Below are positions 24,637 through 33,916 of a stretch of DNA of 64,000 nt, piece by piece. Below the pieces are notes generated by a model, which saw only the letters and a program-made list of their open reading frames with translations, did no database searches and was not told the DNA's origin. The translations under genes and the position numbers were made by a program. The DNA lies in NCBI GenBank assembly GCA_017460395.1, contig JAFUBA010000182.1, forward strand, positions 1 through 64,000. Direction: 5' to 3'. Source of the DNA: Clostridia bacterium. Lineage in GTDB: Bacteria; Bacillota; Clostridia; Christensenellales; Aristaeellaceae. How positions within the stretch are numbered: position 1 is the stretch's first letter; each line of letters opens with the position of its first letter.

Positions 24637-25281
24637 TCAGTTTCCATCGTCCCGCACATAGTGAAACACCATGTAGTTCATGTCCCTTGTGAGGCTCCCG
24701 TCCTCCCTGAGCACGTACACCTGATCTCCCCCGCCCGTCACGGACGGTACATGGAGCTCTCCGTCCAGCATGCCGCAGGGCAGCGTCACCGGGGCATCCA
24801 TCGCACTCCCCATGAGGGTGACCTCGTCTTCTTCCACCAGAAGGTCCAGGGAGAGTGTGCCGCGGTCCGTCTCGATGCCGCCAAGCTCCATCCGAAAGCC
24901 GCTGGCCAGGGCAAAGTCTGCATGCCACAGGCCCTGAAAGTCATCCAGGGAGCCGCTCTTTTTCTCAGGCAGTTTCTCCACGTCCCGCACCATCGGGTAG
25001 ATGCCGCCCTTGCCGTCCAGAAGCACCAGGTACCCGTCCGTGAGCGTCAGGGAGAAGGTATCGCCCGCCTGGGATTCCAGGATCGCCCGATCACCTTCCA
25101 CACGCCAGGTGCCGGTATAGCCCCTGTCCACATGCCACCTTGCCTGCCCGTCCGTCTCCCCCTCATAGAAGATCTCGCCTTCGCCGCTTCTGTATGATCC
25201 GGTCAGATCCTCCCGGGAGATGGCAAGCGCCCGGGTGGACAGAAGACAGAGGATGGCAGGCAGGATCAGCCATTTTTTCAT
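24637..25281 (-). CDS. secreted protein of unknown function, end of priA operon
   Basis: 214 aa with signal peptide MKKWLILPAILCLLSTRALA (cleavage at ALA-IS). The mature part looks all-beta, with two repeats of the type GSYRSGEGEIFYEG / GLWHADFALASG ending in short strands, as in lipocalin-like or calycin-like domains; this fold is a guess. The start is the ATG at 25281; two upstream ATGs lack a ribosome site. It follows rpe by 44 nt, where B. subtilis has thiN, and is probably the last gene of that operon. Confidence 0.7.
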   Translation of the reverse strand: MKKWLILPAILCLLSTRALAISREDLTGSYRSGEGEIFYEGETDGQARWHVDRGYTGTWRVEGDRAILESQAGDTFSLTLTDGYLVLLDGKGGIYPMVRDVEKLPEKKSGSLDDFQGLWHADFALASGFRMELGGIETDRGTLSLDLLVEEDEVTLMGSAMDAPVTLPCGMLDGELHVPSVTGGGDQVYVLREDGSLTRDMNYMVFHYVRDDGN

Positions 25282-25325
25282 GCGTTGCCGCACCTTCTTT
25301 CGCATATGTCTGCTTGTCAATCCGC

Positions 25326-25961
25326 TCACAGGGCGTGCATGGCCGTGATGTCTTCCTTCAGCTGCTTTGACCCGAAGATTGTCGTGCCCATCACCGCCAC
25401 GTCCAGCCCTGCCAGTTTCAGTTCCGGAAGATTTCTGAGGTTCAGCCCCCCGTCGGCCTCAATGAGCCCCCGGTAGCCCGCACCTCTCAGCGCCCTGATC
25501 TTATCCAGCATGTCAAAGCGGAAGGGCTGCCCGCCAAAGCCGGGCTCCACCGTCATGACCAGAACCATGTCGGTCTGATCAAGATAATCATTCAGGACGG
25601 ATACGGGCGTAGAAGGCTTCAGCGCCACCGCCGCGCGGACCCCATGGTGGCGGATCGTGCGGAGCATGGAGGGAATGTTGCTCTCCAGTTCTGCATGGAT
25701 GGTCACGCTGGAGGCACCGGCATCCATGAATGCATCGAGGTACCTGCCGGGGGCATCCATCATCAGGTGCACGTCCAGAAACAGGTCCGGAAAGGCACGG
25801 TGGAGGGATGAGACCACCGATGGGGAAAAGGACATGTTCGGCACAAAGTGTGCGTCCATGATATCCACATGCAGCCAGTCGCACCCGGCACTCATCACCT
25901 GGCGCACATCGCGCTCAAGGTTCAGCGGATCGGCTGCGAGAATCGACGGGGCAATGAGCAT
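25326..25961 (-). CDS. rpe: ribulose-phosphate 3-epimerase
   Basis: Interconverts ribulose 5-phosphate and xylulose 5-phosphate in the pentose phosphate pathway. A 211-aa TIM barrel with APSILAAD (start), HVDIMDAHFVPN (metal His and Asp), DVHLMM, MTVEPGFGGQPF and EADGG. ATG at 25961 follows AAGGAGAGA; the longer frame overlaps rsgA and is not used. rsgA-rpe order is as in B. subtilis. Confidence 0.95.
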   Translation of the reverse strand: MLIAPSILAADPLNLERDVRQVMSAGCDWLHVDIMDAHFVPNMSFSPSVVSSLHRAFPDLFLDVHLMMDAPGRYLDAFMDAGASSVTIHAELESNIPSMLRTIRHHGVRAAVALKPSTPVSVLNDYLDQTDMVLVMTVEPGFGGQPFRFDMLDKIRALRGAGYRGLIEADGGLNLRNLPELKLAGLDVAVMGTTIFGSKQLKEDITAMHAL

Positions 25962-26011
25962 GGCGGTCTCTCCTTCTGGCGTTTCCCATGTACTTTTTTT
26001 CGGGCACGGTC

Positions 26012-26911
26012 TCATGAATACCGCGTTTTCCAGGTATCCCTCACCTCACCCAGCAGCTGCCTGTATCGTTCCAGACGATCCGGGTGAATTTTCCCTTCTC
26101 TGCAGGCCTCCGCCACCTTACATCCGGGCTCCCGGTCATGCAGGCACGGATAGAAGCGGCAGGTCCCCTCATAGGGCGCGAAGTCCGGATACAGATCCTT
26201 GAGCAGGACCGGATCCATGACCTCCTCCATCTCCAGCTGGGAAAATCCGGCGCTGTCGAGAACGCGCACGTCACCGCTGGTGAACAGCTCTGTCCTGCGC
26301 GTGGTATTCTTCCCTCGCTGGATCTTCTCACTGATATCCCCTGTTTCCAGGTCCAGTCCGAAGAGGTGGTTGAGCAGGGTGCTCTTGCCCACACCGCTCT
26401 GCCCGGCAAGGCAGCAGATGCCGCCCCGCATGGCCTCGCGCACATCCTGAAGGCCTTCCCCGGTCCTGCTGGACACGCCGATCACACGGACGGAGGCCGT
26501 TTTGTAGATATCTTCGATCCTGTCCCTGAACCCAGGGTCCAGATCCAGCTTGGTCACAATCATGGTCACCTTCATGCCCTGTCCGGCTGCCTGCACCATG
26601 AGGCGGTCGATGAGCAGATAATCCGGCTCCGGAACAGGGGCCAGGACAAGACAGAGATTGGTCACATTGGCCGCCGGCGGGCGGATGAGGACACTGCGCC
26701 TGGGGAGAATCTCCTCCACCCACCCGTGCTCCTCCCCGCTGCCCGGAGAAAAGATCACTTCATCGCCCGTCAGCGGCGTGAGGGACAGGCGCCGAAACTT
26801 CTTTTTGGCCCTGAGGGTATACTCCTGCCCGTCCGGCGTCCTGGCCGTATAAAAACTTCCGATGCCGCGAATCAGCGTGCCGGAAAGCATGGTATTCTGC
26901 GCTTCACTCAT
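26012..26911 (-). CDS. rsgA: ribosome biogenesis GTPase RsgA
   Basis: Circularly permuted GTPase that checks 30S maturation. The OB-fold is followed by G4 (TKLD), then G1 GQSGVGKSTLLNHL (near residue 167) and G3 DSAGF. The C-terminal Zn site is C-x4-C-x-H-x5-C (CRFYPCLHDREPGCKV). 299 aa is typical. It overlaps prkC by four bases, so kinase and GTPase are coupled; in B. subtilis PrkC phosphorylates RsgA. Confidence 0.95.
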   Translation of the reverse strand: MSEAQNTMLSGTLIRGIGSFYTARTPDGQEYTLRAKKKFRRLSLTPLTGDEVIFSPGSGEEHGWVEEILPRRSVLIRPPAANVTNLCLVLAPVPEPDYLLIDRLMVQAAGQGMKVTMIVTKLDLDPGFRDRIEDIYKTASVRVIGVSSRTGEGLQDVREAMRGGICCLAGQSGVGKSTLLNHLFGLDLETGDISEKIQRGKNTTRRTELFTSGDVRVLDSAGFSQLEMEEVMDPVLLKDLYPDFAPYEGTCRFYPCLHDREPGCKVAEACREGKIHPDRLERYRQLLGEVRDTWKTRYS

Positions 26912-28896
26912 TCCATCACAACTTCCTGCTGATAGGCAAACACATCATTGAAATAGACCCGGTAGGCATACTGACCCGCATCCAGTGTCATCAGGGTGAT
27001 CACCGGGTTTCGCGCCGTGTCCGGCGGGCACTCCAGCTGCTGCAGGACGTATTCCACCCCGCCGCTGATAAGGTTCACCTTCACGCTGATCGTCTGCGAC
27101 GACTCCGGCAGCTGCAGCTCCACATCCTGATAGTGCAGCATCTGCGGCACCTGGTAGATCGTCAGTGACAGCTGCGTCCCCTCGATCACCTGGCTCCCGG
27201 CTGCAACGGACTGGGACGCAACCAATCCATGGAGCATCTCATCGTCCGTATTCTGAAAAGCTATCCGGCCTGCGATGGAAAGATTCGCTCCCCGCGTGAT
27301 CTCCCGTGCCTCCCCGAGGGTATCCCCCACAAGGTCCGGCACGGTGGTCAGGCCGCCCGTCACCCGCACCTGGATGGTGTCCCGGCTGCGCACACTCTCC
27401 CCGGGGGCCGGAATCTGGCTGACCACGAAGCCCTCCCCGTAGTCCTCAGACGACACCCGTTCCACCACGAGCACCGTCAGGTTGTAGTCGCCGGCCACCT
27501 GGATGGCGTCCTCCAGGAGGAGCCCCGTCAGGGCAGGTGCCACCATGGCGCCCGGTCCGAGGGATACGTTGACCATCACGGAATCGCCCTTTTTGAGGAC
27601 ATTGCCGTAGGTGGGCGCCTGCTGGAAGACCGAGTTCACAGGTGCGGTCGGATGCTCGGTCTGGACTTCCTTGATGTTCAGCCCAAGCTTTGATACCACT
27701 CTTCTGGCATCCTCCACCTGCATGCCGATCAGGTCCGGCACCTCCCTGGAGTTCATGATGCTGTTATAGATGACCGAGGCACCGAAACCGATCGTGAACA
27801 TCACCAGGATGATCAGCATGGCCTGGGCCACCCACCACACAGGATTCAGCTTCCGCTTCTGCTTTTTTGGTTTTTCTGTGCGGCCTTCTCCCTTTTTCTG
27901 CTTTCCCGCCTCGTCTGTTTCCGCGTCCGTGTGACCGGTCTGCATGGCGCGCTGAAGGAGGAAATCATCCACCGGCGTCTGATATCCGGAATAGTTTCCC
28001 TGCGCATGGAGAAAGGCCATCAGATCCGCCGCCATGCTCTTTGCATCCTGGTAGCGGTTGTCCGGATGCTTGGCCAGCGCCTTCATGCAGATCGCTTCCA
28101 GGTATGGGGGACACTCGGGCGCGAACTGCAGAATCGAGGGCGGCAGCACATTCAGGTGCTGCATCGCGATAGACACGTTCGTATCGCCCGTGAACGGTAC
28201 CCGACCTGTGAGCATCTCATAGAGCACCACACCCACCGAATAGATGTCGCTCCGCCGGTCCACCGGTTTTCCGGATGCCTGCTCGGGGCTGAAATAGTGG
28301 ACGGAGCCCATGACCGTGTCCCGCTGGGTGATCTCGCGATAGTTTTTGATCTGCGCGATGCCAAAGTCGGTGACTTTGATCCTGCCGGCCCTGTCCACAA
28401 GGATGTTCTGGGGCTTGATGTCGCGGTGGACGATCCCGTTGTCATGCACGCACTGAAGGGCTGCGAGGATGCGCCTTGTCACCTCCGCCGCCTCCAGGGG
28501 CGTAAGCCGGTGCAGTTCCTCAATGACCTTCTTGAGGGTCTTCCCGTCCACATATTCCATCACAAGATAACGGTTGTTGCCCTCGATGCCCACGTCCAGC
28601 ACGCTGACGGTGTTGGGGTGGATGACGCGGGACGCAGCCTCTGCCTCCCGCTGGAAGCGGGCCACATACTCGCTGTTTTCCGCATACTCCGGGCGAAGGA
28701 TTTTCACGGCCACAAGGCGCAGCGCTTCCAGATCGCTGGCCATATACACGATGGCCATGCCGCCGGACCCGATATTCCTCTGGATTTCATATCGTTTGCC
28801 CAGCACATACCCCGGCGGCAGATTGCTCATATCCACCGTAGGCGCCACTCTGTGTGAGGAGCGGTGCCTGGCGGTATACTCAGCTGCATGCTCCAT
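26908..28896 (-). CDS. prkC: Ser/Thr protein kinase PrkC with PASTA domains
   Basis: Eukaryote-type membrane kinase that senses muropeptides or lipid II and controls wall growth and germination. Kinase domain at residues 29-300 with ATP Lys in VAVKIL, catalytic HRDIKPQNIL and DFGIA. One transmembrane helix lies near 355-378 (LIILVMFTIGFGASVIY). Three extracellular PASTA domains (about 388-455, 456-524, 525-595) and an extra beta-rich C-terminal part of about 65 residues follow. Length 662 aa fits the family. Between prpC (17-nt overlap) and rsgA (4-nt overlap). Confidence 0.96.
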   Translation of the reverse strand: MEHAAEYTARHRSSHRVAPTVDMSNLPPGYVLGKRYEIQRNIGSGGMAIVYMASDLEALRLVAVKILRPEYAENSEYVARFQREAEAASRVIHPNTVSVLDVGIEGNNRYLVMEYVDGKTLKKVIEELHRLTPLEAAEVTRRILAALQCVHDNGIVHRDIKPQNILVDRAGRIKVTDFGIAQIKNYREITQRDTVMGSVHYFSPEQASGKPVDRRSDIYSVGVVLYEMLTGRVPFTGDTNVSIAMQHLNVLPPSILQFAPECPPYLEAICMKALAKHPDNRYQDAKSMAADLMAFLHAQGNYSGYQTPVDDFLLQRAMQTGHTDAETDEAGKQKKGEGRTEKPKKQKRKLNPVWWVAQAMLIILVMFTIGFGASVIYNSIMNSREVPDLIGMQVEDARRVVSKLGLNIKEVQTEHPTAPVNSVFQQAPTYGNVLKKGDSVMVNVSLGPGAMVAPALTGLLLEDAIQVAGDYNLTVLVVERVSSEDYGEGFVVSQIPAPGESVRSRDTIQVRVTGGLTTVPDLVGDTLGEAREITRGANLSIAGRIAFQNTDDEMLHGLVASQSVAAGSQVIEGTQLSLTIYQVPQMLHYQDVELQLPESSQTISVKVNLISGGVEYVLQQLECPPDTARNPVITLMTLDAGQYAYRVYFNDVFAYQQEVVME

Positions 28897-29938
28897 GAGA
28901 TGCCTCCCTGTCCACCAGGATCACAAAGGTTACGTTGTCGGGTGCGCCCCGGGAGAGCGTGAGCTGCAGAAAGGATTCCGCAATCTCCTCAAGGCCCAGC
29001 TCCGACTGCTCATCCTGGATCACCTCCAGAAGCTCCTGGATGGTGTCATCCTTCACCGGGCCTGTGAGCCCGTCGGAGCACAGAAGCCAGATATCCCCCT
29101 GTTTTCTCTCCTTCTCGATCAGGTCCACCTGCACGGAGCGCTCGGTGCCCACGGCTCTTGTGATCACGTTGCGCATGGGATGGGTCAGTGCCTGCTCCAC
29201 GGTGATGTACCCGCTTCTGACCATCTCCATCACCATGGAGTGATCGTTGGTGACCTGCGTGAGTGTCCCGTCCCTATACAGATAGCACCGGCTGTCGCCC
29301 ACATGGGCGATCCAGACCCGGTCTTCGCCCGCAAGGAGGGCCGTGAGGGTTGTGCCCATTCCGTTGAGACCGGCCTCGTCCAGGGATTTCATGAAGATGC
29401 GGCGGTTGGTGATCCGCACGGCCTTGCAAAGCCGCTCGCCCTCATCCTCTGTCTCCTCATCCTTTTCCTGCAGCATGAGGCGGATCATCTCATCCCTGCA
29501 CATGGCAGAGGCTGTCTCGCCGCCCTGGTGCCCGCCCATGCCGTCGGCCACGCCATAGAGCGGGGACGCCAGGATAAATGCGTCCTGATTGTTGGCCCGC
29601 ACCTTCCCCACATCCGACCTGTAGGCCACAGAAAAACCGGCAGAGTCGATCGCCCCAATGTATTTCGTCCGGGGAGCAGCATCGCCCTCCGCCGCTGCAG
29701 GAGAGACGTCCGCTGCGGAAGACTGCGCAGCGTCCTCTCTCTCTGTCACGTTTTCTTCTGCATCCTCCGGGGCCGGTGCTGCCGCTGCCTGTTCCAGGGG
29801 CTGGGAGGTGACTTCTTCCTCTGAGTGAAACAGCTCAGATGCTTCCTGTTCGCGCTTGATGGTCTCCTGGTCCAGCTGTGCATCAAAACCCTGAAGGCGC
29901 CGCCTGGATGGGGCACTGAATCGGAATCGATGTTTCAT
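28880..29938 (-). CDS. prpC: PP2C-type protein phosphatase PrpC (Stp), with acidic N-terminal extension
   Basis: Metal-dependent Ser/Thr phosphatase that reverses PrkC. The PP2C core lies at about residues 96-345: SDVGKVRANNQDA, GVADGMGGHQGGE, HVGDSRCYL, LCSDGLTG and PDNVTFVIL keep the metal-binding Asp residues. B. subtilis PrpC is 254 aa; here 95 extra residues, Glu/Ala-rich and probably disordered, precede the core. The start codon has only a weak ribosome site (GAAAAG), so a shorter product cannot be excluded. Confidence 0.93.
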   Translation of the reverse strand: MKHRFRFSAPSRRRLQGFDAQLDQETIKREQEASELFHSEEEVTSQPLEQAAAAPAPEDAEENVTEREDAAQSSAADVSPAAAEGDAAPRTKYIGAIDSAGFSVAYRSDVGKVRANNQDAFILASPLYGVADGMGGHQGGETASAMCRDEMIRLMLQEKDEETEDEGERLCKAVRITNRRIFMKSLDEAGLNGMGTTLTALLAGEDRVWIAHVGDSRCYLYRDGTLTQVTNDHSMVMEMVRSGYITVEQALTHPMRNVITRAVGTERSVQVDLIEKERKQGDIWLLCSDGLTGPVKDDTIQELLEVIQDEQSELGLEEIAESFLQLTLSRGAPDNVTFVILVDREASHGACS

Positions 29939-29997
29939 CTTTTCTATTGCAGCCGCCTGCCCGGCAGCCTCTTCCCTTTCGTATGAATGGTCATTCT

Positions 29998-31122
29998 TTA
30001 GGCGGATGTGCCCGCTTCTGCCCCGCGCGAGAGAATCACGCTGCGGCGCAGCTGCCCGCAGGCGCCCGCGATATCATCGCCCATCTCGCGCCGCCTCGTG
30101 GCCGAGATGTGGCAGGCCTCGAGGCGCTCCAGAAATGCCCGGACCTGTCGCTCGCTCACGCCCTTCAGCTGCCGCTCCTTCACCTCGTTTAGGGGGATCA
30201 GGTTCACGTGCACCTGCATGTTCCGCAGTTTCCCGGCCAGCTCCTCTGCCTGTTCCACGGAAGCGTTCACGCCGTCAATCAGGGCGTACTCCACGATGAC
30301 CCGCCGTCCGGTCTTCTCGATATAATAGCGGCATGCATCCAGCGCTTCTTTCATGCTCCACCGTTTCGCAATGGGCATGATCTTCCGCCGCACCTCGTCG
30401 TTTGGCGCGTGCAGCGAGAGCGAGAGGGTCACCGGCAGATCCTCGTCTGCAAGGCGCCGGATCCGGTCCACCAGCCCGCAGGTCGACAGGGACACGGAGC
30501 GCAGCGAAAGCTCGATCCCGCCCTTTTCCCTGAGCAGGCGCAGAAAGCGCATGACCTCATCGTAATTGTCCAGCGGCTCGCCGGCGCCCATCAGCACCAG
30601 GTTGTGTACCTTCTCGCCCTTTTCCTCCAGGTAGCGGTTGGCGCACAGGACCTCGCCCAGCATCTCCCCGGCAGAAAGAGACCGGACACAGCCCTCCAGG
30701 GTGGATGCACAGAAGGCGCAGCCCATGTTGCAGCCCACCTGGGTGGAGATGCACAGGCTGTACCCGTGGTGATAGTGCATGAGGACACCCTCCACACAGT
30801 TGCCGTCCCGCATCTCATACAGGAACTTGACCGTGTCATCGACCCGGGAATGGAAGCTGTCCGAGATCTTCACAGGCTGCGCCACGGCGCTGCTCTTCAG
30901 TGTCTCGCGCATGGAGAGCGGGAGATTGGTCATCTCGTCAAAGTCCCGGCCCCTGTGGATCCAGGAAAACACCTGATCGCCCCGAAAGGCGGGAAGGCCG
31001 CGCTGCTGCATCCACGCGCGCACCTCCTCCCGGTGCATCCCGGTGAGCACGGTCAGATTGTCCAAAGTGGCACCGGACGTATCCGGCACATTTGCCACAT
31101 GATTTTCCATCACTGTTTCCAT
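29998..31122 (-). CDS. rlmN: dual-specificity 23S rRNA/tRNA adenine-C2 methyltransferase RlmN
   Basis: Radical SAM enzyme that makes m2A2503 in 23S rRNA and m2A37 in tRNAs. The cluster motif is CNMGCAFCAS (near residue 128). The methyl-carrying Cys sits in the late GDDIAGACGQLR and the partner Cys precedes VEGVLMHYHHG. 374 aa is normal. Its start lies seven bases after the rsmB stop; an ATG four codons in is an alternative start. Confidence 0.95.
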   Translation of the reverse strand: METVMENHVANVPDTSGATLDNLTVLTGMHREEVRAWMQQRGLPAFRGDQVFSWIHRGRDFDEMTNLPLSMRETLKSSAVAQPVKISDSFHSRVDDTVKFLYEMRDGNCVEGVLMHYHHGYSLCISTQVGCNMGCAFCASTLEGCVRSLSAGEMLGEVLCANRYLEEKGEKVHNLVLMGAGEPLDNYDEVMRFLRLLREKGGIELSLRSVSLSTCGLVDRIRRLADEDLPVTLSLSLHAPNDEVRRKIMPIAKRWSMKEALDACRYYIEKTGRRVIVEYALIDGVNASVEQAEELAGKLRNMQVHVNLIPLNEVKERQLKGVSERQVRAFLERLEACHISATRRREMGDDIAGACGQLRRSVILSRGAEAGTSA

Positions 31123-31128
31123 CCTGTT

Positions 31129-32937
31129 TTACGCCTCCGGGGCGGTCCTCACAGGCATTCTCCGCTTCCGCAGCCGCGCAATATAGAAGCCGCCGCCAAG
31201 GTCTCCGCCAGGCAGGTACTGCACCTCGCCGTGCTCGCCGCGAAGGTTTTCCGGGATCGTGTCCGGAAGATCCTCCAGTACATACTCCGGGTGCCCCTCC
31301 AGGAACTCGCGGATCCTGTCTTTATTTTCCTCCGGCAGGATGGAGCAGGTGGAGTACACCAGGACGCCGCCCGGCTTCACATAGCTCGAGACGGTCTCCA
31401 GGAGCTGGCGCTGAAGAAGCAGGATCTCCCTGAAGCGCTCCTCGTCAAAGCGGTAGCGGGCATCCGGCTTGTCGTGCATTTCTCCGCTCCCCGAGCACGG
31501 CGCATCCAGGAGGACGGCATCCATCGTGTCCACCAGTTCCTCCCGCATGACGGAGGCATCCCTGACCATGGGCCGCACATTCTCAAGGCCCAGGCGCTGC
31601 ACCTGTGCCTCGATGAGCTTTTCCCTGTGCTCGCGGATCTCCCAGGCCTGCACGCGGCCCGTGCCGTTCATCATCTCGGCCAGATAGCAGCACTTGCCGC
31701 CGGGTGCGGCACAGGCATCCAGCACGGTCCAGCCGCGTCGCGGCGCAAGCGCCAGGCAGGCCGCCTGGGACTGCTCGGACTGGATGGAGAAGTTGCCCTC
31801 GGTGAAGTCCCTGTCCTCTGCAAGGTTCGCGGCCCCGCGGACCTGGAACGCATCCGGAAGCTTTCCGGGCGTCACATTCCAGACCTTCTTCTCCAAAAGC
31901 TTCTCAAAGCCTTCCCGGGTGAGCCTCGTGCGATTGCAGCGGATGGTGATGGCGCTGTCGCGGCCGCTGGCGGAGAGAATGCGCTCTGCCTCCTCCGGTC
32001 CATAGGCATCCATCACCCGCGTCACCAGCTCCATGGGGTAGGAGCAGACGACCGAGAGATAGGTGGCAAGATCATCCTCTTTTTTCGGGAAGACCAGTTC
32101 GCCCGCATCCCGCTTGCGGATCAGGTTGCGCAAAATGCCGTTGCACACGCCCTTCAGGCCTTCCATCTCCAGCTCTGCACACAGCTTCACCGAGGTGTCG
32201 GTGGCCGCCATGTCCGGGATGCTGTCCTCCAGCAGCAGCTGGCAGGCACCCAGGCGCAGGACATTGCGCAGGCGGATGTCCGTATCCTTCTTGGCCATCA
32301 CCTGGCTAAGGGCGGCATCCAGGTAATTGAGGTGCTCGAGACAGTCATACAGAAGGCGGGCACACAGCCTTCGGTCGATCATGGACAGGGTGGCGCTCTT
32401 CAGCCTCGAGTCCAGTGCCAGTGAGGCCCAGCTCCCGCGCTCGGTCACCGCCCGCAGCGCATCCAGGGCGATCCGCCTGGCCGGCATGCCGTCAGAACGC
32501 GGCGCGGCCGGCCGCTCACTCGCATCTTTCCTGGGCTGGGGTCTTCTGTCTCCCCTGCCCTGGAAGGCAGGCCTGCCTGTGCCCTCGCCGCGGCGGTACT
32601 CAAAGGCCTTGTAGCCCTGCTCCTTCGCGGGACGCTCGATGCGCTCGGCGCTTCCGCCCTCGGGCCGGTTTCTTCTCTCGCCGTCCCGGAAGCTTCTGGT
32701 GCCGGAAGCCGGATCTCTGCGCGCAGATGTCCTGCGCGCATCGCCCGCAAAGCGGCCGGTGGATTCGCCGGGCTTGCGGAAGGATTTTCCCTGTCCGGCT
32801 GCTTTGCCCTTTTCCCCGGGTTTTCCCTTTCCAAAAGAAGAACCGGGTTTTCTGTATGCACTGCCCGGCCTGCTGCCCTTTGCTCGATCAAAGGATCTGT
32901 CATGATGCCCGGCGGGTCTCTTATTCTCTTCTGCCAT
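31129..32937 (-). CDS. rsmB: 16S rRNA (cytosine(967)-C(5))-methyltransferase RsmB, with basic N-terminal extension
   Basis: NusB-like RNA-binding domain (about residues 150-280) followed by a class I methyltransferase with DACAAPGGKCCYLAE, the PC motif DAPCSGSGEMHD and the catalytic Cys in YSTCS. RsmB is usually 430-450 aa; here 602 aa because residues 1 to about 150 form an Arg/Gly/Lys/Ser-rich stretch with many RGR, GRP and RPA steps. The ATG at 32937 follows AAAGG; a TTG eight codons upstream is possible. The same kind of tail occurs on RlmB at the other end of the window. Confidence 0.93.
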   Translation of the reverse strand: MAEENKRPAGHHDRSFDRAKGSRPGSAYRKPGSSFGKGKPGEKGKAAGQGKSFRKPGESTGRFAGDARRTSARRDPASGTRSFRDGERRNRPEGGSAERIERPAKEQGYKAFEYRRGEGTGRPAFQGRGDRRPQPRKDASERPAAPRSDGMPARRIALDALRAVTERGSWASLALDSRLKSATLSMIDRRLCARLLYDCLEHLNYLDAALSQVMAKKDTDIRLRNVLRLGACQLLLEDSIPDMAATDTSVKLCAELEMEGLKGVCNGILRNLIRKRDAGELVFPKKEDDLATYLSVVCSYPMELVTRVMDAYGPEEAERILSASGRDSAITIRCNRTRLTREGFEKLLEKKVWNVTPGKLPDAFQVRGAANLAEDRDFTEGNFSIQSEQSQAACLALAPRRGWTVLDACAAPGGKCCYLAEMMNGTGRVQAWEIREHREKLIEAQVQRLGLENVRPMVRDASVMREELVDTMDAVLLDAPCSGSGEMHDKPDARYRFDEERFREILLLQRQLLETVSSYVKPGGVLVYSTCSILPEENKDRIREFLEGHPEYVLEDLPDTIPENLRGEHGEVQYLPGGDLGGGFYIARLRKRRMPVRTAPEA

Positions 32938-32977
32938 GCTCTTAGCCTTTCTTATGCCCAATCTCGTCCCTGCTGCC

Positions 32978-33916
32978 TCAGATGCCCTCGTCGCCCGAGA
33001 GCTTCCTGCCCGTCTCCAGGCTGTGTCCCCTCAGGAAGTCCTTTGCCTGCATGGGCTTCCCGCCCGGTGCCTGCAGCTGCAGGATCTCCACACTGCCGCC
33101 CCTGCAGCCGATCTGCAGACCCTTTTTGGGATCCGCGACGGTCACCGTGCCGCAGGCACCGGGGGTATCGCCGACCCGGGCCCGCAGCAGTTTCAGCCGC
33201 CCGCCCTCATACGGCACGGAGCATCCGGGCCACGGGTTCATGGCGTGGATCCGGTTGCGGATCTCCTCGGGGGATGCCTCCCAGTCAATCTCGCCCATGT
33301 CCTTGTTCAGCATGGGATCGTAGGTCATCTCGCGCTCGTCCTGCGGAATGCGAGTGACCGTCCCGTCCGTGAGCCCCTTCACCGTCTCAAGGAGCAGCTC
33401 TGCGCCAAGGCGCGAGAGGACCTCGGTGGCCTCGCCGCAGGTCCATGTACTCTCCAGGGGGATGCTTTTTTTCAGCAGCATGTCCCCCGTATCGATCCCC
33501 CTGTCGGTCATCATGGTGGTCACACCGATCTCCCGGTCGCCCTGCAGAATGGCCCAGGCGATGGGCGCACTGCCGCGGTGTCTTGGCAGAAGGGAGGCGT
33601 GAACATTCACCGTGCCGATGCGCGGGATGTCCAGGATTTCCTGGCTCAGGATCTGCCCAAAGGCCGCCGTCACGCACAGGTCCGGCTGAAGTGCTTTCAG
33701 ATCCTCCACCCCGTCCCGCCGGATCTTTTCCGGCTGAAAGACCGGGATCCCATGTTTCTGTGCTGTTTCCTTCACGGGGGAGGGCATCAGCTTCTTTCCA
33801 CGGCCGCGGGGGCGGTCGGGCTGGGTGAACACGCCCACCACGTCATATCCCGCGCCGCACAGTTTCTCGAGGGACGGCACCGCGAACTCCGGAGTGCCCA
33901 TGAATACAATTCTCAC
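32978..33916 (-). CDS. fmt: methionyl-tRNA formyltransferase
   Basis: Formylates initiator Met-tRNA with 10-formyl-THF. It opens with IVFMGTPEFAVPSLEKL, has the SLLPRHRGSAPIAWAIL catalytic segment (Asn-His-Asp relay region) and ITTMMTDRGIDTGDML; the C-terminal OB domain ends at residue 312. It overlaps def by four bases, the standard def-fmt pair. Confidence 0.96.
   Translation of the reverse strand: MRIVFMGTPEFAVPSLEKLCGAGYDVVGVFTQPDRPRGRGKKLMPSPVKETAQKHGIPVFQPEKIRRDGVEDLKALQPDLCVTAAFGQILSQEILDIPRIGTVNVHASLLPRHRGSAPIAWAILQGDREIGVTTMMTDRGIDTGDMLLKKSIPLESTWTCGEATEVLSRLGAELLLETVKGLTDGTVTRIPQDEREMTYDPMLNKDMGEIDWEASPEEIRNRIHAMNPWPGCSVPYEGGRLKLLRARVGDTPGACGTVTVADPKKGLQIGCRGGSVEILQLQAPGGKPMQAKDFLRGHSLETGRKLSGDEGI

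Noticed and set aside
30208-32424. 738-residue frame opposite rlmN/rsmB
   Set aside because: Same reason; it covers two well supported genes and has no recognisable domain.
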